A stretch of 5,450 bases of DNA from contig JAAERC010000961.1 of assembly GCA_024230695.1 (NCBI GenBank), positions 1-5,450 on the forward strand. Direction: 5' to 3'. Within the stretch, counting starts at the first letter, position 1. Each line of letters opens with the position of its first letter. The stretch comes from Candidatus Zixiibacteriota bacterium (GTDB taxonomy: Bacteria > Zixibacteria > MSB-5A5 > GN15 > PGXB01). Of the stretch, positions 1 to 5,450 are shown piece after piece. A program made the translations under genes and the position numbers. The notes under the pieces are model-generated. The model worked only from the letters and a program-made list of their open reading frames with translations, ran no database searches and was not told the origin of the DNA.

Positions 1-1
1 C

Positions 2-2104
2 TCATGTAATCCTGATTACTACAAATGGACCCAGTGGATGTTTGTTCAGCTATTCAAGAATAATCTGGCTTATCAGAAGACTGGTTGGGTCAACTGGTGC
101 CCCGAGGATAAAACTGTTCTGGCCAATGAGCAGGTCGTTGATGGCAAATGTGAGCGATGCGAAACAGAAGTCGAGAAAAAAGAGCTAAAACAATGGTATT
201 TTAAGATCACAGATTATGCCGACCGCCTGATTGATGGTCTTGACACTCTGCCAGATTGGCCCGAAAATGTTAAAGCAATGCAAAGAGAGTGGATCGGCCG
301 TTCAACCGGCGCGGAGATCGATTTCACGATCAAGGAAACCGGAGAGAAACTGCCAATATTTACGACTCGCCCTGATACTATCTTTGGGGTGACGTATATG
401 GCGATCGCGCCCGAATCACCATTAATTAGTAGCCTGAATCTTGAGACTGAATATAAAGAAAAGGTTGAGGAGTATCGCAAGAAAGTCATGAAACGCACTG
501 AGATAGAAAGATCGTCTACTGATACTGAAAAAGATGGAGTTTTTACCGGAAAGTATGCGATTAATCCATTTAATGGCGAGGAAGTGCAACTCTGGGTAGC
601 CGATTATGTCCTGGCCGGGTATGGAACCGGAGCAGTGATGGCTGTCCCGGCGCATGACAGTCGTGATTTTCTTTTTGCGAAAAAATATGATATTCCGATT
701 AAGGTCGTTATTCATCCTGATGAAAAGACTAAGCTTGATTTGGACAGCATGGATGACGCTTACACCAAATATGGCGTGATGGTTAACTCCGGGCAGTTTG
801 ATGGAATCTCGGGAATAAAAGCAATAGAACAAACGACGGCGTTTGCAGACAAAAACCGCTTTGGCCGTAAGAAAATCAATTACAAATTGCGTGACTGGCT
901 GATATCCCGACAAAGATATTGGGGCACGCCAATTCCTATTATTCATTGCCCTAAGTGTGGTCAGGTCGCTGTACCTGAGGATAATCTGCCGGTGGAACTA
1001 CCGGATGTTAAGAGCTATATCCCCAAAGGTCGTTCGCCATTGGCCGATGTTCCTGAATATATCAATGTAAAATGTCCCAAGTGCGGGGGAGAAGCCGAGC
1101 GAGATCCCGACACTATGGATACCTTTGTATGCTCATCATGGTATTTCTTACGGTATCTTGATTCTAAAAATGAAAATGAACCATTCTCAAAAGAAAAAGC
1201 GAAAGCATGGATGCCGATTGATAAGTATATCGGCGGAATCAGCCATGCGACCGGACATCTGATATATTTCCGGTTTTTCCATAAATTCTTAAAAGATATC
1301 GGCTGGGTCGAAGGTGAAGAACCGGCTAAGTCTTTGTTTAATCATGGTATGGTTTATGATGCCATAGGTGAGATGATGTCCAAGTCAAAGGGCAATGTGG
1401 TCTCCCCGATCGGCCTGATGGAAAACCGAGGGATCGATGTCGCTCGATTAGGAATGTTTTTCACCGCACCGAGCGAAAAAGAAGTTCTTTGGTCGGATGG
1501 TGTTATTACTGGTGTTGAGAAATTCGCTAATAAGAAATTCTATTCACTGGCGGCCAAGTTTACTGGAAGCGATGACATCGACTTAAAGTGTTACTTTAAG
1601 ATAACCGAACTAACTGGATACGATAAAGATATATATATCAAGTTAAACCAAACTATTAAACGGGTTGGTGATGATTACGAGCGGCTGCAGTATAATACGG
1701 CGATCTCGGCTTTGATGGAATTTGTGCGTGATTTCCATGCGGCAAAACTGTCTGATAATAAGTTAAGTGATTATGCTATACTTAAGACGATTCAATTGAT
1801 AGCGCCGATGACGCCTCATATGGCGGAAGAAATGTGGTCGACCTGCGGACAAACTGAGTCAATATTTAAGTCTAAATGGCCTGTATTTGATAAAAGTGCT
1901 ACTGCATTTGACAATGTGACTATTGCCGTACAAGTCAATGGTAAAGTTCGCGGGCAGGTTGAAACTGCTCGGGACAGTGCTGAGGATGATATTGTTGCGA
2001 CGGCTCTTGAGCTTGAGAAAGTTAAGGGTTACACCGACGATAAGACGATTGTGAAGAAGATATACATCCCGAATAAGATATTGAATTTGGTAGTTAAGCA
2101 ATAA
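2..2104 (+). CDS. leuS: Leucyl-tRNA synthetase, 5'-truncated by the window edge
   Basis: Class I aminoacyl-tRNA synthetase that charges tRNA-Leu with leucine in the cytoplasm. The frame is already open at base 2 (SCNPDYYKWTQW), so the ATG at 38 is an internal Met. About 100 N-terminal residues, including the HIGH motif, lie outside the window. Numbering visible residues from base 2: an N-terminal zinc-site-like segment (WCPED, then CERC) at about 32-53; the CP1 editing domain with TTRPDT at 121-126 and GTGAVMAVPAHDSRD at about 208-222, which keeps the Thr-rich loop and the invariant Asp needed for editing; RDWLISRQRYWG at about 297-308; a zinc ribbon made of two CPKC knuckles at about 316-319 and 358-361; GGISHATGHLIYFRFFHKF at about 411-429; the signature loop MMSKSKGN at about 458-465; then the helical anticodon-binding domain and the C-terminal VQVNGKVRGQV domain. 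The leucine-specific insertion before MSKS, present in E. coli, is absent. Two positions deviate: MMSKS for KMSKS, and Ser in place of the usual Glu in GGxEHA. The frame is intact throughout, so a working enzyme is likely. Confidence 0.97.
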   Translation, partial: SCNPDYYKWTQWMFVQLFKNNLAYQKTGWVNWCPEDKTVLANEQVVDGKCERCETEVEKKELKQWYFKITDYADRLIDGLDTLPDWPENVKAMQREWIGRSTGAEIDFTIKETGEKLPIFTTRPDTIFGVTYMAIAPESPLISSLNLETEYKEKVEEYRKKVMKRTEIERSSTDTEKDGVFTGKYAINPFNGEEVQLWVADYVLAGYGTGAVMAVPAHDSRDFLFAKKYDIPIKVVIHPDEKTKLDLDSMDDAYTKYGVMVNSGQFDGISGIKAIEQTTAFADKNRFGRKKINYKLRDWLISRQRYWGTPIPIIHCPKCGQVAVPEDNLPVELPDVKSYIPKGRSPLADVPEYINVKCPKCGGEAERDPDTMDTFVCSSWYFLRYLDSKNENEPFSKEKAKAWMPIDKYIGGISHATGHLIYFRFFHKFLKDIGWVEGEEPAKSLFNHGMVYDAIGEMMSKSKGNVVSPIGLMENRGIDVARLGMFFTAPSEKEVLWSDGVITGVEKFANKKFYSLAAKFTGSDDIDLKCYFKITELTGYDKDIYIKLNQTIKRVGDDYERLQYNTAISALMEFVRDFHAAKLSDNKLSDYAILKTIQLIAPMTPHMAEEMWSTCGQTESIFKSKWPVFDKSATAFDNVTIAVQVNGKVRGQVETARDSAEDDIVATALELEKVKGYTDDKTIVKKIYIPNKILNLVVKQ

Positions 2105-2116
2105 ACCCTTTTAATT

Positions 2117-2875
2117 ATGGCTTCTGATATCAAACATCAAATCATTAATGGGAAAGATTGCAAAGATTTAGCCGAATTGGCAGACGGAATATCGACCTGG
2201 CCCACTTTTATGAAAAAAGACCCTGTTGCTAATCGGCATTGGGCTGCGCTCTATAATGAATTTGCTGAATATCAATTTGGCATGTTTGATTCGTCTACTG
2301 GCAATTTGATGGCTGCGGCTAATTCAATTCCGCTTACATATGATGGCAAACTTGAGGATCTTCCTGATGAAGGCTGGGATTGGGCTTTAAACAAGTCTGT
2401 TAATGATTATCAGACAAATTTAAGGCCTAATATTCAATGCGCGATTCAGATCGCTGTGTCTAATGATTTTCGCGGTTTGGGGCTTAGTCAAATTATGTTG
2501 AAAGCAATGAAGAATATTGGTAGAAATCATGGATTAAATGGCTTGATAGCGCCGGTACGACCAAATTTGAAACATAAGTATCCGCTAACGCCTATGTCTG
2601 AATATATAAAGTGGAAAACTGATGATGGCAAGCTATTTGATCCATGGCTTAGAGTTCACACGAATCTTGGAGCCAGAATAATAAAAGTTTGTCCTGAATC
2701 GATGAGAATGTCGGGAACGATTGATGAATGGGAAGAATGGACAGAGATGAAGCTTCCTGATTCAGGTGAATATATAATAACAGAAGCATTAAATACTGTG
2801 ATAGTGGACGAAAAAAAAGAAAGCGTCACTTATATTGAACCTAATGTCTGGATGTTTCACGATAGTCCTAATTAG
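2117..2875 (+). CDS. GNAT-fold acetyltransferase of unknown substrate
   Basis: A 252-residue protein, probably soluble, with no signal peptide or membrane segment. The GNAT acetyl-CoA-binding motif A is visible at about 111-124 as IQIAVSNDFRGLGLS: a beta strand followed by R-G-x-G-x-S, the pyrophosphate-binding loop that leads into the next helix. Other striking segments are APVRPNLKHKYPL (145-157), FDPWLRVH (174-181), SMRMSGT (195-201) and EPNVWMFH (241-248). From memory, these match a little-studied group of about 250-residue GNAT proteins found in actinobacteria and other phyla; the acceptor substrate is not known to me. The gene starts 12 bases after the leuS stop, in the same reading frame, with no Shine-Dalgarno in the gap (AACCCTTTTAATT precedes ATG). 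Translation therefore probably depends on ribosomes finishing leuS. The ATG at 2117 is preferred because the residues after it (around WPTFMKKDPVANRHW) look like the conserved family start. Acetyltransferase class is fairly sure; specific function is not. Confidence 0.8.
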   Translation: MASDIKHQIINGKDCKDLAELADGISTWPTFMKKDPVANRHWAALYNEFAEYQFGMFDSSTGNLMAAANSIPLTYDGKLEDLPDEGWDWALNKSVNDYQTNLRPNIQCAIQIAVSNDFRGLGLSQIMLKAMKNIGRNHGLNGLIAPVRPNLKHKYPLTPMSEYIKWKTDDGKLFDPWLRVHTNLGARIIKVCPESMRMSGTIDEWEEWTEMKLPDSGEYIITEALNTVIVDEKKESVTYIEPNVWMFHDSPN

Positions 2876-3095
2876 CCAATTGGGGTTTCTCATCTTGGAA
2901 CACATTTATTAGTAAACATAATATATCTTTAGAGACGCCGCCCAATGTTTTAATCTTTAATAACTATAAAAAATATATATTCCCTATTTTTTGTGTTCTA
3001 TACAATATTCATTCTGTGATATTAAGACTGGTTGAAACTTTTACGGCCGTTTCTGCCAATGCATCATCTGTTGAATCCAATGACATAGCGATTGT
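2876..3095. other. Convergent intergenic gap, AT-rich
   Basis: This 220-base stretch separates the stop of the plus-strand acetyltransferase from the stop of the minus-strand peptidase, so transcripts from both sides run into it. The middle part, about 2950-2992, is almost entirely A and T. No convincing gene, RNA or GC-rich rho-independent terminator is seen. One plus-strand frame is open across the whole gap (2872-3099) but has no ATG or TTG start. A 25-codon ATG frame lies on the minus strand (3086 down to 3009). Both are treated as unproven. The only notable hairpin candidate is the A/T inverted repeat at 2968-2992. Confidence 0.7.
2968..2992. terminator. Weak A/T-only inverted repeat, possible bidirectional terminator
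   Basis: AAAAAATA (2968-2975) and TATTTTTT (2985-2992) are perfect reverse complements, separated by a 9-base loop (TATATTCCC). It sits between two convergent gene ends, where a shared terminator is expected. On either strand the 3' arm supplies a T-run. The 8-bp stem has no G-C pair, so it would be weak, and it may only reflect the base composition of the gap. Confidence 0.22.
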
Positions 3096-4037
3096 CTAAT
3101 GCGTTTGTGAGAGTCTTTTAATCTTTCTGAATGAGTAATTGGCCAGACGGCGGGCTTCTTTAAAGCGGGTCTGAGGTCCTGGAGAGCCTAAAACTACCAA
3201 AGTGATTTGATCACCTGAGCCATTTTCCATTATAGTCGCAAGACAATAGTCTGATTTGATAATATAACCGGTTTTCCCGGCCAGCACTCTATATTTGGAA
3301 AATACCATTCTATTGGTATTGATAAGTCTTTTTTTACGGTTTTTTCGATTGACAAGCTTAAACTCATACTTTTTCAGACTTGTTATACGCGCAATTTCAG
3401 GATATTGCATGGCAAAATAAACCAAACGAGCGCAATCGGCGGCAGTAGATTGGTTTCTTTCGTCGAGTCCCGATGGTTCATACATTATTGTATTCTTTAG
3501 CCCCAATTTTTTGGCCTTATCATTCATTTTTTCTGCAAACCGTTCAATACTTCCGGCTACAGTTCGAGCCAAAGCTCTCGCTGAACGATTGTCAGACTGC
3601 AAAAGAGCGCTATGGAGCAAATCTCGCATTTTTATCTTATCCCCTGTTCTGAAGATCGAACGTGAGGAGCGACGCGAATCTTTTTTGGTAATAGTTATAG
3701 TAGAGTCGGGCATATAATTATCAAGAACTACCATTGCGGTCAGTAATTTTGAAATCGAGGCTATCGAGCGTTTTTCATCAGCGTGATAACAATAAAGTAT
3801 CTCATCTGACTCATTATCTATGACAATTGCGGCTCGTAAATTTAAGTATATTTCACGGCATATATCATCATCAGGCAGATCAAAGTCCAGACTTGGCATC
3901 TCTGAAGTCTTAAACAAAGGCAAAGGCATGGTTTCAATTTCAGCTATTTCAAAATTATGAAACATGATCAAAAGAATTCCAAAGCCCAATACTGAATAGA
4001 TAATAACTCTAAGCTTGCGAACTCTGATTGCCTGCAT
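3096..4037 (-). CDS. S11-family D-alanyl-D-alanine peptidase, membrane-anchored low-molecular-mass PBP
   Basis: Penicillin-binding serine peptidase acting on peptidoglycan stem peptides outside the cytoplasmic membrane, as a DD-carboxypeptidase or DD-endopeptidase. All three catalytic motifs are present and in order: S94-I-S-K97 (nucleophile Ser94 and Lys97), S148-D-N150, and K255-T-G257. Flanking sequence is typical of the family: SIASISKLLTAMVVLD, LLHSALLQSDNRSARALA and EPSGLDERNQSTAAD. A hydrophobic segment at about 10-28 follows a basic N-terminus (RVRK) and has no clear signal-peptidase site, so it probably stays as an N-terminal anchor. An acidic linker (DFDLPDDD, 51-58) precedes the catalytic domain. 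At 313 residues it lacks the beta-rich C-terminal domain and amphipathic tail of E. coli PBP5 (about 400 residues), and is closer in size to PBP7/PbpG. The start is fixed by the TAATG overlap with the permease stop and a GAGGAT Shine-Dalgarno 8 bases upstream. The stop is TAG. DD-carboxypeptidase versus endopeptidase activity cannot be told from sequence. Confidence 0.93.
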   Translation of the reverse strand: MQAIRVRKLRVIIYSVLGFGILLIMFHNFEIAEIETMPLPLFKTSEMPSLDFDLPDDDICREIYLNLRAAIVIDNESDEILYCYHADEKRSIASISKLLTAMVVLDNYMPDSTITITKKDSRRSSRSIFRTGDKIKMRDLLHSALLQSDNRSARALARTVAGSIERFAEKMNDKAKKLGLKNTIMYEPSGLDERNQSTAADCARLVYFAMQYPEIARITSLKKYEFKLVNRKNRKKRLINTNRMVFSKYRVLAGKTGYIIKSDYCLATIMENGSGDQITLVVLGSPGPQTRFKEARRLANYSFRKIKRLSQTH

Positions 4038-5338
4038 TATTTAATCCTCATCCATTTGATAATTTCCGGCAAAGTCGGGCGTTTGCCATACATTAGAATT
4101 CCAATTCTAAATATTTTTGATGTCAGCCATATAATAAGTAATGTCGTCAGACTTGTAATAATAACTCCAATTGTCGCTTCGAGGATTATTGGATTGGCAA
4201 AAGTGAAAGCCTCTACCCCGATAAAATTCATTCGCAGGATCATCAACGTTGGAGTAAATATCGGAATAAGTGACATTGTAACAGTAAGTACAGAGTCGGG
4301 TTCTTGAATAATATACATCGCTGTCATCACTGGGAGAATCAAAGCCATAGTTATAGGGAAAATAAAGTTTTGTGCCTCTTTGTCAGTATTAACAATCGAC
4401 CCGATCAGTGCAAACAATGTCGAATACATGATATAACCAATAAACATATATACTAAAAAGAATAGTAAAAAGACCGGGTTAAACAGTGTAGCTGTCACAT
4501 CGGCGCTGATATTGAGATCGCCTCGGAAACTATATATGCCTAATCCAATTACTATCCAAATACCTACCTGAGTTAGATTTGCCAGCCCCAGACCTATTAT
4601 CTTGCCGGCCATCAATTGGAACGGCGAGACCGACGATATCATCACCTCGATAATTCTTGAGTTTTTCTCCTCGATAATTGAGCGCATCAGTACCTGGCCG
4701 TATGTGATAATAGTCATAAATATTATCATCACAAAAACAATTCCGCCCATATACATCGTCATAAAATCGCGTTCAAGGCCACCGGGAGCCTGTTGGCTGA
4801 TATCTATTCTTCTGGTTAGATTGAGAATTGAATCGATTTCAAGGTTAACCTCGGATTTATTTAATCTGATACCGGATAAAATATCCGATAACCTTTTTTC
4901 AAATCGAGAGTTTGTTCTAAACCCGAACGATTTGGCGACTAGAATTATTGAATCATTTTCGGCTGCATTACTATTGATTACTAGATAACTTTTTATTTCT
5001 TTTCCTCTGACAAGCGAATCCAATATGGATCGTTGTTCAGCCAATTTGGCCGTATCATCGGCGTTTATATTAAAAATACCCGTGACTTCGTAAGCGGGCA
5101 GATCATTGTCAAGAGTATATTGCGTCAATGATTCGGCGAACTTCTCCCCTATCTTCTTATCATCCATTTCAATAACAGCCATCTTATGAGTATCATCTGC
5201 TTTTTTCGAAGCTAGCATAGCCGGCATTATTGTGATAGCCGCCATAAAAATCGGCGTTAATAGTATACCGACAATAAATGATTTCTTTTTGACTACCTGA
5301 GCATATTCACGCTTAATAATTACCCACATCTTAGACAT
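4037..5338 (-). CDS. ABC-2 type exporter permease, NatB-like
   Basis: Integral membrane subunit of an ABC exporter, 433 residues from the chosen start. It begins MSKMWVIIKREYAQVVKKKSF, a cytoplasmic amphipathic lead-in typical of ABC-2 permeases. TM1 is at about 20-42, then a large extracytoplasmic domain at 43-194. A cluster of further hydrophobic segments follows at about 195-216, 250-270, 288-312, 326-344, 350-367 and 386-408. After TM2 comes the hallmark loop MRSIIEEKNSRIIEVMISSVSPFQLMAGKIIG (about 218-249), the segment that contacts the ATPase in NatB/YhaP-like proteins. The C-terminus YGKRPTLPEIIKWMR is also family-typical. An in-frame ATG 16 codons upstream (5386) is rejected because it lies within the ATPase gene, whereas ATG 5338 has a strong Shine-Dalgarno. 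The gene overlaps the ATPase by 8 nt and the downstream peptidase by 1 nt. NatAB of Bacillus exports Na+, but relatives carry other cargo, so the substrate is open. Confidence 0.9.
   Translation of the reverse strand: MSKMWVIIKREYAQVVKKKSFIVGILLTPIFMAAITIMPAMLASKKADDTHKMAVIEMDDKKIGEKFAESLTQYTLDNDLPAYEVTGIFNINADDTAKLAEQRSILDSLVRGKEIKSYLVINSNAAENDSIILVAKSFGFRTNSRFEKRLSDILSGIRLNKSEVNLEIDSILNLTRRIDISQQAPGGLERDFMTMYMGGIVFVMIIFMTIITYGQVLMRSIIEEKNSRIIEVMISSVSPFQLMAGKIIGLGLANLTQVGIWIVIGLGIYSFRGDLNISADVTATLFNPVFLLFFLVYMFIGYIMYSTLFALIGSIVNTDKEAQNFIFPITMALILPVMTAMYIIQEPDSVLTVTMSLIPIFTPTLMILRMNFIGVEAFTFANPIILEATIGVIITSLTTLLIIWLTSKIFRIGILMYGKRPTLPEIIKWMRIK
4044..4049 (-). promoter_or_regulatory. Shine-Dalgarno of the S11 peptidase gene
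   Basis: On the minus strand GAGGAT lies inside the last codons of the permease gene, with GAGG 8 bases before the ATG at 4037. With the TAATG stop-start overlap it fixes the start of the peptidase and indicates coupled translation. Confidence 0.7.
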
Positions 5339-5450
5339 CGGCTTCTCCTTCCTTATTAAGATCAGAAGGTTTGACCCCGCCAACATTTATGAAAATATCA
5401 TATAAAGACGGCTCCATTATCTCAAAGCGCTTGATAGTTATTTTATCAGA
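5331..5450 (-). CDS. ABC transporter ATP-binding protein, C-terminal end only
   Basis: The last 39 codons of a gene that enters from beyond the right edge of the window; too short to appear as a stand-alone open frame. The visible protein is SDKITIKRFEIMEPSLYDIFINVGG followed by VKPSDLNKEGEADV and TAA. The pattern R-F-E-x-x-x-P-S-L-x-D-I-F-I is the usual ending of the C-terminal domain (DUF4162 type) of NatA-like ABC-2 exporter ATPases, which follows the nucleotide-binding domain. Walker A, signature and Walker B motifs are outside the window. It overlaps the permease start by 8 nt in another frame (GATGTCTAA), so the two subunits are probably made in a coupled way and pair as one exporter. 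Confidence 0.88.
   Translation of the reverse strand, partial: SDKITIKRFEIMEPSLYDIFINVGGVKPSDLNKEGEADV
5345..5354 (-). promoter_or_regulatory. Strong Shine-Dalgarno of the permease gene
   Basis: On the minus strand AAGGAAGGAG ends 6 bases before the ATG at 5338. It is embedded in the last sense codons of the upstream ATPase (encoding part of NKEGEA). It decides the permease start in favour of 5338 over the in-frame ATG at 5386. Confidence 0.85.

Noticed and set aside
422..946. A 174-codon minus-strand open frame inside leuS.
   Set aside because: It lies wholly antisense to strongly conserved LeuRS editing-domain sequence, and its translation has no recognisable domain; it is a shadow of the real frame.
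2876..2946. Possible long-range pairing of ATTGGG (2879-2884) with CCCAAT (2941-2946) after the acetyltransferase stop.
   Set aside because: Six pairs across a 56-base unpaired loop is not a credible stable structure without covariation support.
3034..3053. Inverted repeat GAAAC...GTTTC around the palindrome ACGGCCGT (3043-3050), considered as a terminator or operator.
   Set aside because: The stem is only 5 bp with a 10-base loop and no following T-run on either strand; the 8-base palindrome alone is expected by chance.
2872..3099. A plus-strand frame open across the whole convergent gap (about 75 codons, stop TAA at 3097-3099).
   Set aside because: It has no ATG or TTG; the only conventional start is GTG at 3016, giving 27 residues without a Shine-Dalgarno. 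The translation looks like AT-rich background (many N, I, F, Y) and it follows a stop at 2869-2871. An open run of this length is somewhat unlikely but not remarkable at this base composition.
4602..4988. A 128-codon plus-strand open frame inside the permease gene.
   Set aside because: It is antisense to clear ABC-2 permease sequence, and its hydrophobic, Ile-rich translation mirrors the membrane gene; no independent start signal.
5339..5386. Extending the permease N-terminus by 16 residues to the ATG at 5386.
   Set aside because: The extra residues (MLAGSNLLILIRKEKP) come from out-of-frame reading of the ATPase C-terminus, and the strong Shine-Dalgarno at 5345-5354 points to the ATG at 5338.

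Overview
The window comes from a moderately AT-rich bacterial chromosome. It holds two gene blocks that converge on a short, very AT-rich gap. No mobile element, CRISPR array, tRNA, rRNA or riboswitch was recognised. The leucyl-tRNA synthetase lacks the leucine-specific insertion but has Cys4 zinc knuckles, and the start sites on the minus strand carry good Shine-Dalgarno sequences. An N-terminally anchored penicillin-binding protein and a Na+-efflux-type ABC exporter fit a free-living bacterium with a peptidoglycan wall. The lineage cannot be fixed from the sequence. My impression is a Gram-negative, FCB-like or candidate-phylum organism, and this is inference only.

Plus strand, 2-2875: the 3' seven-eighths or so of leuS (its start lies before the window), followed 12 bases later by a 252-residue GNAT-fold acetyltransferase of unknown substrate. 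The second gene has no visible Shine-Dalgarno and is probably translated by ribosomes finishing leuS.

Gap, 2876-3095: a convergent intergenic region of 220 bases with an AT-rich core around 2950-2992. It contains a weak A/T-only inverted repeat that could act as a terminator. It also has a 28-codon in-frame extension past the amber stop of the minus-strand gene, which may be chance.

Minus strand, 5450-3096, read right to left: the last 39 codons of an ABC transporter ATPase, an ABC-2/NatB-type permease, and an S11-family D-Ala-D-Ala peptidase. The three genes overlap at their junctions, by 8 nt and by 1 nt (TAATG), and look like one translationally coupled operon. The ATPase and permease would form an exporter. 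The peptidase would trim peptidoglycan on the outer face of the same membrane. A functional link between exporter and wall enzyme is an inference from gene order only.

Most of the window is ordinary housekeeping or envelope content. The points most worth a second look are the exporter-peptidase coupling, the uncharacterised GNAT protein behind leuS, and a serine replacing the usual glutamate in the LeuRS active-site G-G-x-E-H-A segment.
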